64,000 bases of DNA, from positions 266,068-330,067 of the forward strand of contig NZ_JAPYZV010000006.1 of NCBI RefSeq assembly GCF_027812955.1, in the 5' to 3' direction. The stretch is from Pedococcus sp. 5OH_020 (GTDB lineage Bacteria; Actinomycetota; Actinomycetes; Actinomycetales; Dermatophilaceae). Below are positions 28,636-37,471 of this stretch, in pieces. Below the pieces are notes generated by a model that was not told the DNA's origin, did not search any database, and saw only the letters and a program-made list of their open reading frames with translations. The translations under genes were made by a program, and so were the position numbers. Every line of letters begins with the position of its first letter. Position 1 is the stretch's first letter.

Positions 28636-28678
28636 CGCGGCGCAGCCACGCGACATACCCACGGGGGTGATCGCCGAT

Positions 28679-28707
28679 TTCGGCAGCGACCCCGGCCGTG
28701 GCAGAAT
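28679..28707 (+). promoter_or_regulatory. rplS promoter
   Basis: TTCGGC (28679) and CAGAAT (28702) are spaced by 17 bases. The -10 context TGGCAGAATGG matches that before rpsP. It leaves a leader of about 150 bases before rplS in which no conserved fold could be recognised by eye. Confidence 0.45.
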
Positions 28708-28863
28708 GGCTCCTCGCGCCTGCTTGACCAGCGCCCCTGCCACAGGGGGAGTGACCGGGCACCGTCCCAGCCACGCGGCGAGTCCTGCACCCGGCGTACT
28801 CGAGACCAGCACCACCCAACCACCCTGGGCGACCTGTGGCGCCGAGAAGAAAGCGAACCCCCC

Positions 28864-29223
28864 ATGCAGCGTTTCGACGAGATCGACAAGCCGTCCCTGC
28901 GCGACGACATCCCGGCCTTCCGCGCCGGTGACACCGTGAACGTCCACGTCAAGGTCGTGGAGGGCACCCGCTCGCGCGTCCAGGTCTTCAAGGGTGTCGT
29001 GATCCGTCGGCACGGCGGAGGTGTGGGCGAGACCTTCACCGTCCGGAAGGTCTCCTTCGGCGTCGGCGTGGAGCGGACCTTTCCGCTGCACACGCCCATC
29101 ATCGACAAGATCGAGGTCGTGACCCGCGGGGACGTGCGTCGCGCGAAGCTGTACTACCTGCGCGACCTGCGTGGCAAGGCCGCCAAGATCAAGGAGAAGC
29201 GAGAGACGACCCCGGCGAAGTAA
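28864..29223 (+). CDS. rplS: 50S ribosomal protein L19
   Basis: The 119-residue L19 lies at the 30S-50S interface. It has [30 protein letters not shown] and [23 protein letters not shown], the family signature, then [20 protein letters not shown] at the C-terminus. It is transcribed from its own promoter and followed by the signal peptidase genes. Confidence 0.97.
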   Translation: MQRFDEIDKPSLRDDIPAFRAGDTVNVHVKVVEGTRSRVQVFKGVVIRRHGGGVGETFTVRKVSFGVGVERTFPLHTPIIDKIEVVTRGDVRRAKLYYLRDLRGKAAKIKEKRETTPAK

Positions 29224-29293
29224 GGGCCGTCGTCTCTCCCCTCGGGCCTGCCGTCACGCCCGACACAGACCCGAGGGTTAGGCTCCGGATGCG

Positions 29294-30037
29294 ATGAACC
29301 ACCGACCGGAACCACCCCAGCAGGACCCGGCCGCCGCGTCAGCAGTGCCTGACGCGGCGCCCGCATCTCGGCGTCCGCGACAAGGCCCTTCGTGGCTCGT
29401 GCTCGCCGGTGTCGCGCTGGTCGCCATGATGCTCGTCCGAGGGTTCCTCGTGCAGTCCTTCTACGTCCCTTCGGGGTCGATGGAGCACACCATCGAGCCG
29501 GGTGACCGGATCCTGGTGAACAAGCTCATCGGTGGGAGCAGCCTGCGCCGTGGAGACGTCGTCGTGTTCGACGGCACGACCACGTTCGCCGCTGCGGACC
29601 TCACTCCCCCGCAGGACCACGGGCTGGCGGGAAGGGTGCTCGGCCGCGCCGCCTCCCTGGTGGGCGTCGAGCTGGGTGAGCAGGACTTCGTCAAGCGGGT
29701 GGTCGGGCTCCCGGGCGACCACGTCGTCTGCTGCGACCCCGACGGCCGCCTGACCATCAACGACACCGCTGTCACAGAGCCGTACATCCACCCTGGGGAC
29801 AAGCCCAGCGACCTGACGTTCGACATCACCGTGCCGCAGGGCAGGCTGTGGGTCATGGGGGACCATCGCAGTGACAGTGCCGACTCCCGGGCGCACCTCG
29901 GCGACCCAGGCGGTGGCACGGTGGGGGTCGGCGACGTGATCGGTCGCGCGAGCCTGACGTACTGGCCGTTGTCCAGGGCAGGCGGGTTCGACACCCCGAA
30001 GGTCCTGGCCGACATCCCGAGAGCAGGAGCACGGTGA
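29294..30037 (+). CDS. lepB: signal peptidase I, first copy
   Basis: This 247-residue type I signal peptidase removes signal peptides of Sec and Tat substrates at the outer face of the membrane. One N-terminal membrane helix (about residues 35-52) is followed by the catalytic Ser in PSGSMEHT near residue 61 and the catalytic Lys in FVKRVVGLPGDHV near 134. Box E is GDHRSDSADSR near 195. The start ATG is nine bases from a -10-like TAGGCT. The stop overlaps the second lepB by four bases. Confidence 0.93.
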   Translation: MNHRPEPPQQDPAAASAVPDAAPASRRPRQGPSWLVLAGVALVAMMLVRGFLVQSFYVPSGSMEHTIEPGDRILVNKLIGGSSLRRGDVVVFDGTTTFAAADLTPPQDHGLAGRVLGRAASLVGVELGEQDFVKRVVGLPGDHVVCCDPDGRLTINDTAVTEPYIHPGDKPSDLTFDITVPQGRLWVMGDHRSDSADSRAHLGDPGGGTVGVGDVIGRASLTYWPLSRAGGFDTPKVLADIPRAGAR

Positions 30038-31218
30038 GCCCCACGCCCGGTCCGGAGTCGCAGGACCGTTCGCGGGCATCCCAGGAGGCGCGGCATGCGC
30101 CCGCCGCTTCGAGCGGTCACGACCGCGCGGCCGCCGCTGAGAACGCCCGCTCCGACACCACCGCGTCTGACACCACCGCGTCTGACACCACCGCGTCTGA
30201 CACCACCGCGTCTGACACCACCCCCACCCCCGCCAGTGGCCTGGCGGTGCTCGGTGCGGCCGTCAAGGAGTTCGCCATCGTCGTGGGGATGGCTCTGGTC
30301 CTCTCCTTCATCGTGAAGACGTGGCTGCTGCAGGCGTTCTACATCCCCTCCGGCTCCATGGAGGACACGCTGGTCCTGAACGACCGGGTGATCGTCAGCA
30401 AGCTCACTCCCGGCCCGCTGCAACTCAGGCGTGGGGACATCATCGTCTTCGCCGACCCGGGGGACTGGCTCGACCCGGTGCCGCAGGCGCCGCATGGCCA
30501 GGTGGCCACCATCCTCCGCGAGGCGATGACGTTCGTCGGGCTCCTGCCGGACAACTCCGAGAACCACCTCATCAAGCGGGTCATCGGGCTGCCAGGCGAC
30601 CACGTGGTGTGCTGTGACGAGGGTGGCCGGATCACGATCAACGGTGCGCCCATCAGGGAGCCGTACCTGAAACCTGGCGACGCGGCCAGCGAGCAGGACT
30701 TCGACATCACGGTGCCACGGGGCCGGGTCTGGGTCATGGGCGACCACCGCTCCAACTCCGCCGACTCACGGGCGCACGACGGCCCGGACGAGAACGGCAC
30801 CCAGGGTTCCGTCGACGAAAGGCTGATCGTGGGTCGCGCGGTGGCGCTGGTCTGGCCGCTGGACCACCTCGCGTGGCTCTCGAACCCGACGTCGACCTTC
30901 GCCAGCGTCCCTCGCCCGACGGGCACCGACACCCGGCCGGGCGGACAGCCTTCGCACACGACGCCCGGACAGTCGGGAACCAGCACCCCGGTCGAACCCA
31001 CCCGCTTCGGAAGCGCAGGCTGGGGCCGCACAGGGTCCGGAAACGCAGGGTCCGGAAACGCAGGGTCCGGAAACGCAGGGTCCGGAAACGCAGGTTTCGG
31101 AAGCGCAGCATGGAAGAGCACCGGGTTCAGAACGACCGGCGACGGCATCGTGGGGGCGTTCGCGAACGCCGTAGCGGCAGGGTCGCGGCCTCCTCAGCTC
31201 TTGCCTGGGGAAGACTGA
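30034..31218 (+). CDS. lepB: signal peptidase I, second copy with repeat-rich ends
   Basis: The 394-residue paralogue of the upstream enzyme has a catalytic Ser in PSGSMEDT near residue 106, Lys in [12 protein letters not shown] near 180 and box [12 protein letters not shown]. It is unusually long because of two repeat-coded segments. An N-terminal cytoplasmic stretch has five SDTTA units (residues ~41-65). A C-terminal exported tail after about residue 290 includes four GSGNA units. The single membrane helix is at about residues 75-92. The GTG start overlaps the first lepB stop (GTGA). Both repeats have a 15-bp period and may vary in copy number. Confidence 0.9.
   Translation: MSPTPGPESQDRSRASQEARHAPAASSGHDRAAAAENARSDTTASDTTASDTTASDTTASDTTPTPASGLAVLGAAVKEFAIVVGMALVLSFIVKTWLLQAFYIPSGSMEDTLVLNDRVIVSKLTPGPLQLRRGDIIVFADPGDWLDPVPQAPHGQVATILREAMTFVGLLPDNSENHLIKRVIGLPGDHVVCCDEGGRITINGAPIREPYLKPGDAASEQDFDITVPRGRVWVMGDHRSNSADSRAHDGPDENGTQGSVDERLIVGRAVALVWPLDHLAWLSNPTSTFASVPRPTGTDTRPGGQPSHTTPGQSGTSTPVEPTRFGSAGWGRTGSGNAGSGNAGSGNAGSGNAGFGSAAWKSTGFRTTGDGIVGAFANAVAAGSRPPQLLPGED
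30153..30222 (+). repeat. 15-bp coding minisatellite (SDTTA units)
   Basis: About five tandem units of TCTGACACCACCGCG encode repeated SDTTA in the N-terminal region of the second signal peptidase. Units are nearly identical at the DNA level. Confidence 0.85.
31033..31098 (+). repeat. 15-bp coding minisatellite (GSGNA units)
   Basis: Four near-identical tandem units of GGGTCCGGAAACGCA, followed by a diverged fifth, encode GSGNA repeats in the C-terminal tail of the second signal peptidase. Confidence 0.85.
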
Positions 31219-31222
31219 GGGC

Positions 31223-31981
31223 ATGCCGGGGCCAGCACCACCGCAGCGAAGCCGCAAGCCGAGCCTGCGCGTCGAACGGGCGTTGCAGCGGGACGGGCAC
31301 CGGATCCTGGCCGGGATGGACGAGGTCGGTCGCGGGGCACTGGCCGGTCCGGTCACCGTGGGGGTCGTGCTCATCGACGAGACGTGTCGCAGCGCGCCGA
31401 CCGGCGTCAAGGACTCCAAACTGCTCACGCCTGCCGCCCGGACGGCGATGGTGCCCAAGATCAGGCGATGGGCCCTGTCGTACGCAGTCGGGCATGCCTC
31501 GCCGGCCGAGATCGACGAGGTCGGCATCATCGCGGCCCTTCGGCTCGCCGGCTGTCGCGCCCTGGCCGCCGTGGACGTCGAACCCGACCTGGTGATCCTG
31601 GACGGCAACCACGACTGGCTCACGGCTCCGGGCTCCGTCGGTCTGCTGGCGTTCGCGGACGGCTCCGAGTCCCGTACCCCACCGGTGACCACGATGATCA
31701 AGGCGGACCTCAAGTGCTCCTCGGTGGCGGCGGCCTCCGTGCTGGCCAAGGTCGAACGGGACACGCTGATGGTGGGACTGGCTCCGTCGCATCCGGTGTA
31801 CGGCTGGCACGAGAACAAGGGGTATGCCGCGCCGGAACATCTCGCGGCCCTGGAGGCGTACGGCGCCACCGAGCTCCACCGTCGCTCGTGGCGGCTCCCC
31901 GGAGTGGCGGGAGATGATGGGTATGCGGTGCTGGAACAGACACTGCAGCAGGTGGATCGACCGGAGATGAGTGCGCGATGA
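31223..31981 (+). CDS. rnhB: ribonuclease HII
   Basis: The 252-residue enzyme cleaves RNA in RNA-DNA hybrids and starts removal of misincorporated ribonucleotides. Catalytic acidic residues are visible in [13 protein letters not shown] near residue 31 (D, E), [11 protein letters not shown] near 130 (D) and [21 protein letters not shown] near 160 (D). KDSKLL and [12 protein letters not shown] are family motifs. The gene starts four bases after lepB and its end overlaps the DUF2469 gene by four bases (ATGA). Confidence 0.95.
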   Translation: MPGPAPPQRSRKPSLRVERALQRDGHRILAGMDEVGRGALAGPVTVGVVLIDETCRSAPTGVKDSKLLTPAARTAMVPKIRRWALSYAVGHASPAEIDEVGIIAALRLAGCRALAAVDVEPDLVILDGNHDWLTAPGSVGLLAFADGSESRTPPVTTMIKADLKCSSVAAASVLAKVERDTLMVGLAPSHPVYGWHENKGYAAPEHLAALEAYGATELHRRSWRLPGVAGDDGYAVLEQTLQQVDRPEMSAR

Positions 31982-32295
31982 GCTCTGAGGATCTCGAGAA
32001 GTACGAGTCGGAGATGGAGCTGCAGCTCTATCGCGAGTACCGGGACGTCGTAGGGCTGTTCTCCCATGTCGTGGAGACGGAGCGGCGGTTCTACCTGTGC
32101 AACTCCGTCGACGTGAAGGTGCGCTCGGACGGCGGTGAGGTGTACTTCGACGTGACGATGCAGGACGCCTGGGTGTGGGACATCTACCGTCCGGCTCGGT
32201 TCGCCAAGCAGGTGCGCGTGGTGACGTTCAAGGACGTCAACGTCGAGGAGCTGGCGAAGTCCGAGCTCGAGCTGCCGAAGGGCCCCGGCTTCTAG
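31978..32295 (+). CDS. DUF2469 family protein
   Basis: This 105-residue acidic protein is conserved in actinobacteria immediately after rnhB. The sequence [38 protein letters not shown] is near-invariant in its first half, as in the family. The function is not established. It is translationally coupled to rnhB through an ATGA overlap. The following 200-base spacer shows no gene. Confidence 0.92.
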   Translation: MSSEDLEKYESEMELQLYREYRDVVGLFSHVVETERRFYLCNSVDVKVRSDGGEVYFDVTMQDAWVWDIYRPARFAKQVRVVTFKDVNVEELAKSELELPKGPGF

Positions 32296-32505
32296 AGGTC
32301 CGAAGGACCCGGCTTCCAGATCTGGACGTGCGTGAGAACCTGGCTTCTCGACGTCCGGAGGACCTGATCTCTGGACCTGAGCTCGGCCCCTTCTTCGAGC
32401 CCGATACGGCCGGCGCCTGTCCCCACGCGCCCGCCCACGGCCGGGCCCTCCACAGGTCAGCTCCGACCCGCCTCGCACGCAGACGTCCGGCTGTTGGATC
32501 GGGGG

Positions 32506-32892
32506 ATGGCAACCGACACCGCACAGCTCAACGGTGACCCTCGACGCGCCTTGGGACAGTACGGCGAACGGCTTGCGGCCAGGTACCTGCGGGACTGCGG
32601 CCTGAGCATCCTGGACCGCAACTGGCGGTGCGCCCACGGCGAGATCGACCTCGTCGCCCGCGACGCTGACTGCCTGGTCTTCTGCGAGGTGAAGACCCGT
32701 CGCAGCGAGCGGTTCGGCGCGCCGGTGGAGGCGGTCGACCGACGCAAGGCGGCGCGACTTCGGCGGCTGGCCGCTGCCTGGCTGCAGGAGCACGAGGTGC
32801 GCCCTGGCCGGATCAGGATCGACGTGATCGGCATTCTTCGGCCGCCCCAAGGCCCGGCGGTCGTGCGTCATCTGGTCGGAGTGGGGCCATGA
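32506..32892 (+). CDS. yraN: YraN-family endonuclease-like protein
   Basis: The 128-residue protein of the UPF0102 family has the restriction-endonuclease-like fold, with GQYGERLAARYL, then GEIDLVARDADCLVFCEVKTR (D-x-ExK active-site-like) near residues 44-64. Members are proposed Holliday-junction or recombination-linked nucleases. Activity is unproven for most. ATG 32506 lies six bases after TTGGAT (32494-32499), consistent with a leaderless message. It overlaps comM by four bases. Confidence 0.9.
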   Translation: MATDTAQLNGDPRRALGQYGERLAARYLRDCGLSILDRNWRCAHGEIDLVARDADCLVFCEVKTRRSERFGAPVEAVDRRKAARLRRLAAAWLQEHEVRPGRIRIDVIGILRPPQGPAVVRHLVGVGP

Positions 32893-34327
32893 GCTTCGGG
32901 CAGACCAGGTCGGTCACTCTCGAAGGGCTGTCCGGCTCGGTCGTCGACGTCCAGGCACATCTGTCCGGGGGTCTTCCTGCCTTCATGCTCGGAGGGCTGC
33001 CCGACGCTGCGTGTGCCCAGTCACCGAACCGCGTCAAAGCAGCCGCCGCCAGTATCGGACGTTCCCTGGCGCAGGACCGGATCACCGTCAACCTCTCCCC
33101 GGCCTCCATCCCGAAGAACGGCAGCGGCTTCGACCTGCCCATCGCTCTGGCGGTGGTCGCCGCACTCGGCATGGTCCCGCCTCGACGGCTCCGCGACGTG
33201 GTTCATCTCGGCGAGCTCGGGCTGGACGGCAGCGTGCGTCCGGTTCGTGGAGTTCTGCCCGCAGTCCTCTGTGCCGCCAGGGCGGGCGTCCGCGACGTCG
33301 TCGTCCCGGCCGGCAACGCGGCGGAGGCGCTGCTCGTACCCGACGTACGGATCCACGCCGTGTCGCATCTGGCCGAGCTCGTCAAGGCCTACACAGGGAC
33401 CGGTGAGACGCTCTCGATCGGAGCAGGTGACGTGAAGGGCGAGCTGCCTCGGCACAGAACCGTCCCGGATCTGGCCGACGTGGTCGGGCAAGAAGAGGCA
33501 AGGACGGCTCTCGAGCTCGCCGCGGCGGGAGGCCACCACCTGTTCCTCCTAGGGCCCCCGGGATCGGGCAAGACCATGCTGGCGGAGCGGCTCGTGTCCA
33601 TACTGCCCAGGCTCACGCGGGACCAGTCGATCGACGTGCTGGCCGTGCGCTCGCTGTTGGGGGTCACCGCCGCCGAGCTGGAGGTGGAGGGTGTCGCGCC
33701 GTTCGTCGCCCCGCACCACAGTGCGACGCAGGCCGCCATCATCGGTGGGGGAAGTGGTGCGGTGCGTCCGGGCGCCATCTCGCAGGCGCACCATGGCGTC
33801 CTCTTCCTGGACGAGGCCCCGGAGTTCCGCACCGGAGCTCTCCAGGCGCTGCGTCAGCCGTTGGAGTCAGGAGCCGTCGTGGTGGCCCGGGCCCGGACGA
33901 CAGTGCGGTTCCCGGCACGGTTCCAGCTGGTGATGGCGGCCAACCCGTGCCCGTGCGGGTTGGGGTTCGGCAAAGGCATCGGGTGCAGCTGCACACCGCT
34001 GGCCAAACGGAGCTACCTGGGCAGGCTCAGCGGCCCGCTCCTGGACCGGGTCGACCTTCAGGTGCAGGTCCCGGCGGTCACCCGGTCCGCGCTGGCCGGG
34101 GAGGCCGGTGAGTCGAGTGCTGTCGTGGCGGCCAGAGTCGCGGAGGCCCGCCGCGTCCAGGGAGACCGCTGGGGGGCTGCGCCATGGGCTCTCAACAGCC
34201 AGGTGCCGGGCGGGCACCTGCGCCGCGGACGGTGGCGCCTGCCGAGCAGGGTCACCAGGGACATCGATGGTTCCCTGGACCGCGGCCAGCTCACCCTGCG
34301 TGGTTATGACCGAGTCCTGCGGCTGGG
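32889..34327 (+). pseudogene. comM: comM 5' part, interrupted by the mobile element
   Basis: ComM/YifB is an AAA+ helicase of the Mg-chelatase-like family that promotes branch migration during natural transformation. Residues 1-479 are intact: the N-terminal Lon-protease-like domain, Walker A GPPGSGKT near 222, Walker B VLFLDEAPEF near 304, the zinc-like CPCG and CSC motifs near 355-368, and the C-terminal Mg-chelatase domain to LTLRGYDRVLRLG. The last 31 codons are at 42741-42842, 8.4 kb away. As it stands the frame continues into the element, adding about 110 unrelated residues to a stop at 34661, overlapping the recombinase gene. The lost end is short, so partial activity cannot be excluded. 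Confidence 0.9.
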
Positions 34328-34340
34328 GAGGACTATAGAC
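34310..34340 (+). other. left attachment junction (attL)
   Basis: Host comM sequence CGAGTCCTGCG joins the element at GCTGGG (34322-34327). The element side continues GAGGACTATAGAC. Only six bases are common with the right junction, as expected for a serine recombinase, which exchanges strands at a 2-bp core. Confidence 0.8.
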
Positions 34341-34341
34341 T
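34336..34341 (+). promoter_or_regulatory. -10 box of the recombinase gene
   Basis: TAGACT ends seven bases before the GTG start, and the overlapping TATAGA starts at 34334. In the integrated state the expected -35 position is occupied by comM sequence GAGTCC. In the circular form it would be TTGCCC from 42730-42735. Confidence 0.5.
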
Positions 34342-34348
34342 TGCACTT

Positions 34349-35752
34349 GTGCGAGCCATTGTCTACCTCAGAATCTCGAAGGACGCGACCGGCCTTCAGG
34401 CTGGTGTGTCCCGTCAGCGCGAGGACTGCGAGAAGCGATGTCGTGATCGCGGCTGGCCCATCGTGTCGGAACAGGCTGACAACGACATGTCTGCCAGCAG
34501 TGGCCGTCGTCGCCCCGGCTTCGAGGCCATGCTCGAAAGCCTCGAGCGCGGGGAGGCGGACGTCATCGTGGCATGGTCCCTGGACCGTCTGCAGCGGAAC
34601 CGACGCGACGAGCTCAGGCTCTACGAGCTGTGCAAGTCCCGGGGAGCGGTCCTCTCGCTGATCAACGGACCTGAGCTGGACTTCACGACGGCAACGGGGG
34701 AGATGGTGGCCGACCAGCTCGGCATGGTGGCCCGATTCGAGGTGCGGATGAAGTCAGACCGGCAGGTTCGCCAGCAGGAGCAGGCCGCGGCCAACGGCCA
34801 GCGGGTAGGTGGCCGGCGCCCATTCGGTTACGAGCAAGACGGCACAACCGTCCGGCCGAGGGAGGCCGTGGCAGTCGTGGCGGGCTATGACGCACTTCTA
34901 GCAGGCGTGCCGCTCGCCCAGATCGCCCGCGACTGGAACGCCGCGGGGCACGTCACTGGGCAGTCACGCTGGAAGGGCGAGCACAAGGGCCAGCCGTCGC
35001 CCTGGCGCGCAGACTCAGTTCGTGCGGTTCTGCGCAACCCTCGGTACGCAGGCAAGCGCGCCCACAAGGGGCAGGTCGTCGCCAACGCCATGTGGCCGGC
35101 GCTCGTGACTGAGGAAACGTGGCGGGCCGCCGTGGCGCTCCTGTCAGATCCGACGCGGAGGGCTGGACCGAGAGGCAACGCCCGCTCGCTGCTGTCGTCG
35201 CTGGCCCTCTGTGGCGTCTGCGGGTCGGCGGTTCAGTCGGGCGGCGCGGCGCGGCCGGGCGTCCGTGGGTATCGCTGTGGTGGGTCCACCGGACACTTCG
35301 CCCGGATGGCGCAGCCGGTCGATCGGTTCGTATCTGCGGTCATGGTTGAACGACTCTCGCGCCCGGACGCGGCAGACCTTCTTGTCGACGAGAACAAGGT
35401 GGACATCGACGCGCTGCGAACTGAGGCCGTGGCCCTCCGACAGCGGCTCGACGCGCTCGCGACTGACTTCGCGGACGGCTCCCTCACCGCCTCCCAGCTC
35501 AGGACCGCTACGGCACGCGTCAGGGCGCGCCTGGGCGACGTAGAAGGCCGGATGGCAGACGCGGGCAGGGTCGACGTCCTGGGGCCGCTTGTGGCCGCTG
35601 ACGATGTGCGCGCAGTCTGGGATGGGCTGAGCATGGCACGGCGGCGCGCTGTCATTGACGCGCTCGCGACGATCCGGCTGCACCCGGTAGGACGGGGGAC
35701 CAGGACGTTCAGACCGGAGACGGTGGGCATCGATTGGAAGGGGTCAGGATGA
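34349..35752 (+). CDS. int: large serine recombinase (integrase)
   Basis: The 467-residue site-specific recombinase belongs to the resolvase/invertase large-serine class. The catalytic Ser10 is in VYLRISKDATG, with arginines in SRQREDC and WSLDRLQRN. A recombinase domain follows (residues ~150-265, with PWRADSVRAVLRNPRYAG). A zinc beta-ribbon has CGVC near 289 and a single C in YRCGG, with a histidine (TGH) as possible fourth ligand. A predicted coiled-coil segment lies near residues 345-400. The GTG start is 22 bases inside the element and seven from TAGACT, so it may be leaderless. The next gene overlaps its stop (ATGA). Confidence 0.95.
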   Translation: MRAIVYLRISKDATGLQAGVSRQREDCEKRCRDRGWPIVSEQADNDMSASSGRRRPGFEAMLESLERGEADVIVAWSLDRLQRNRRDELRLYELCKSRGAVLSLINGPELDFTTATGEMVADQLGMVARFEVRMKSDRQVRQQEQAAANGQRVGGRRPFGYEQDGTTVRPREAVAVVAGYDALLAGVPLAQIARDWNAAGHVTGQSRWKGEHKGQPSPWRADSVRAVLRNPRYAGKRAHKGQVVANAMWPALVTEETWRAAVALLSDPTRRAGPRGNARSLLSSLALCGVCGSAVQSGGAARPGVRGYRCGGSTGHFARMAQPVDRFVSAVMVERLSRPDAADLLVDENKVDIDALRTEAVALRQRLDALATDFADGSLTASQLRTATARVRARLGDVEGRMADAGRVDVLGPLVAADDVRAVWDGLSMARRRAVIDALATIRLHPVGRGTRTFRPETVGIDWKGSG

Positions 35753-36117
35753 GTCGCCCTGACCCTTCAGCAGCGCTTTGGGAGATGCTGAGCACTGCTG
35801 CCGGTGTGGAGCCAGAGCCGCTGCTGAAGGTGATCTGTCGGCCGTGTGGCCGGTCAATCGCGGTCGTCCATCGCACGCCACACGGGCCGCTGTGGGTCGG
35901 CTACCTCCGCAACCCGGCTGCGCAACAGTTGCACAGCGAGGATTCCCGCATAGCCCAGTGGCTCGACCACCGCCTTATGGGCGAGTGCCGGTGTCGCGTG
36001 CCCTATCCGGCGCCCCAGCCCGGGTGGCCGGACTCGATACCCCGGCTGCACTACGTCGACACAGACGAAGTGAAACGGGCGCTGACGAGCGGCAAGCGCC
36101 GAGTCCTGATCGGCTGA
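35749..36117 (+). CDS. hypothetical protein with zinc-finger-like cysteines
   Basis: This 122-residue protein has no recognised family. It carries CRPCGRSIAVVH near residue 33 and CRC near 80, a possible metal site. The rest is a hydrophobic-aromatic segment (PHGPLWVGYLRNP) and a basic tail (KRALTSGKRR). The start ATG lies inside the recombinase stop (ATGA), so it is translated with the recombinase. A role in recombination directionality is conceivable from position only. Confidence 0.6.
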   Translation: MSRPDPSAALWEMLSTAAGVEPEPLLKVICRPCGRSIAVVHRTPHGPLWVGYLRNPAAQQLHSEDSRIAQWLDHRLMGECRCRVPYPAPQPGWPDSIPRLHYVDTDEVKRALTSGKRRVLIG

Positions 36118-36160
36118 GCGCCACGGTGACCGCTTACGCGGACAACCGAGCGACCGCTGC

Positions 36161-36166
36161 TATCAT
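36161..36166 (+). promoter_or_regulatory. possible -10 box for the element's forward operon
   Basis: TATCAT sits in an AT-rich patch in the 137-base spacer before the gene at 36255. No good -35 lies at 16-18 bases. It is the only promoter-like signal before the long overlapping operon. Confidence 0.35.
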
Positions 36167-36254
36167 CTAAATCACAACTTCACCGCACTAACCGTCGCCG
36201 GGACTGCAAGCCGAACCGAGCCGCCTAGGGCAGGGTGGCCGATTCGAGGCACTC

Positions 36255-36446
36255 ATGGGCAATTCGGCCCCCCAGTCCCGAGAGCACATGCGCGAGCTGG
36301 GTCTCGTCGGTGCTAGGAGCAGGAAGATCGCCGCGGTTGAGCGGAGGATCAAGGATCTCGTCGACTCAGCGCCACCGCTGAGCGCTGAGCAGCGAGATCG
36401 CCTCGCCCTACTTCTCCAGGGTGGCGGCGCGAATGACGCCGCCTGA
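36255..36446 (+). CDS. small hypothetical protein
   Basis: This 63-residue, basic, probably helical protein (MRELGLVGARSRKIAAVERRIKDLV) could fold as a small DNA-binding helix bundle, though no HTH motif is certain. ATG 36255 has GAGG six bases upstream. Its end overlaps the next gene by 14 bases. It is the first gene after the only promoter-like spacer and so may be a regulator, which is inference. Confidence 0.5.
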   Translation: MGNSAPQSREHMRELGLVGARSRKIAAVERRIKDLVDSAPPLSAEQRDRLALLLQGGGANDAA

Positions 36447-36783
36447 CAAGAGAATCCGCCCCGCGGGCAACGGGACGGACTCAGAGATCACGGGCGGGCG
36501 ATCTGCTCACAGTGTAGCCGAGACGTCCGACTCTCTCGTGACGGCTGACGGTCGTGTCTGGACGCATCGCGAGTGGGTCGCCTACTTGGATGGCTGGCTG
36601 TCGGGCTACGTCAACGGCGAGGCGGTGGGATACGACCGGGGATACGTCGCGTGCGACGGCGAGATCGCCACTATTCAGCGAGAGGCAGCGCGCATTGTCC
36701 ACGCGATGGCGAACATTCCCGAGCGCGACCGTGCGGCTGATGAGGCCGCGGCTGAACGCCGCTCCGCGAGGTGGGCCCAGTGA
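36433..36783 (+). CDS. hypothetical element protein
   Basis: The 116-residue protein is of unknown function. The central part is aromatic and acidic (VWTHREWVAYLDGWLSGYVNG, GYDRGYVACDGE) and the C-terminal third is an Ala/Arg/Glu helix. ATG 36433 lies within the preceding gene's end. Its stop overlaps the next start (GTGA). Confidence 0.55.
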   Translation: MTPPDKRIRPAGNGTDSEITGGRSAHSVAETSDSLVTADGRVWTHREWVAYLDGWLSGYVNGEAVGYDRGYVACDGEIATIQREAARIVHAMANIPERDRAADEAAAERRSARWAQ

Positions 36784-36995
36784 ATCGGCTCTATGTCTGG
36801 GGGTTGGCGGAGAACGTCAAGTACAGCCTGCTCCGTGGTCACCTGGGTGACTGGCTGAAGGCCGAGGCCATCCCCGCTCAATGGACGCCCAGGCTGCACG
36901 GATGGTGCGTGCGCACCGAGAGGGTGGGCGACCTGATCGCCAGGGCCGAGCATGCCGGCTATCAGGTGAGGATGAGGGGGGTGCTTCCCCGGTGA
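36780..36995 (+). CDS. small hypothetical protein
   Basis: The 71-residue protein starts VNRLYVWGLAENVKYSLLRG and contains a WCVRTERVGDLIARAEHAGYQVRM segment. No family was recognised. GTG 36780 overlaps the preceding stop by four bases, and its own stop overlaps the next GTG. A GTG at 36771 is an in-frame alternative. Confidence 0.55.
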   Translation: MNRLYVWGLAENVKYSLLRGHLGDWLKAEAIPAQWTPRLHGWCVRTERVGDLIARAEHAGYQVRMRGVLPR

Positions 36996-37471
36996 GCTGG
37001 CTCCGCTTCGACGACGACTTCACCGAATGGCAGGAGTGGGACCGTGCCCACGTCGAGGCCCGGTGGGCGTACATCTGCCTCGTGCAGGCGTGCTCCCGCG
37101 GGAAGTACTGGGACGGGCGCCTGCCCAAGGCCCGGGCCATCGCAGCGCTCGCCGCCCAGGTCGACGACCCACAGCAGTGCATCGAGCGGCTGGCGATCCT
37201 GTCACTCGTCCACGAGGTGCGCTCCGAGCGTGTGGTGGAGCTGCCGCGCATCCACGAGCACGTCCCTGCTCCACACATCCGTAACGCCAAGGAGCAGACC
37301 AAGATGCGCATGCGTCGCAAGCGTGCCCACGACACGGGCGACCACTCCCTGTGCACGTCTGGCCGGTGCTCGGAGGTGGGCTCTGTTACGCCACTTGTGA
37401 CGCGTCACATCGGGACGGGACGGGACGGGACGGGAAAAGCACTCCCGCCGAACGCAGAAGGTGCGTCATGA
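36992..37471 (+). CDS. phage replisome-organiser-like protein
   Basis: This 159-residue protein resembles the N-terminal domain of actinophage replication-initiation/DnaD-like proteins. It opens with WLRFDDDFTEWQEWD, has a winged-helix-like core (ARWAYICLVQACSRGKYWDG, LPKARAIAALAAQV), then LPRIHEHVPAPHIRNAKEQ, a basic linker and a low-complexity Gly-Thr-Arg-Asp tail. The tail is encoded by five CGGGA units (37411-37435). It could initiate element replication. No helicase or primase gene is present, so host or helper functions would be needed. The match is by pattern, not by search. Confidence 0.5.
   Translation: MSWLRFDDDFTEWQEWDRAHVEARWAYICLVQACSRGKYWDGRLPKARAIAALAAQVDDPQQCIERLAILSLVHEVRSERVVELPRIHEHVPAPHIRNAKEQTKMRMRRKRAHDTGDHSLCTSGRCSEVGSVTPLVTRHIGTGRDGTGKALPPNAEGAS
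37411..37435 (+). repeat. five tandem CGGGA units inside a coding region
   Basis: Five perfect 5-bp repeats encode part of the tail of the replisome-organiser-like protein. A change of one unit shifts the frame and would alter or end the C-terminus before the next gene. Confidence 0.85.

Noticed and set aside
32296..32505. Repeated GGACC/GGCTTC words in the spacer before yraN
   Set aside because: Units are short and irregular, with no consistent period. No feature is supported.
34328..34661. C-terminal 110 residues fused to ComM as a possible domain
   Set aside because: They are the out-of-frame reading of the recombinase gene and have no independent structure or conservation to support them.
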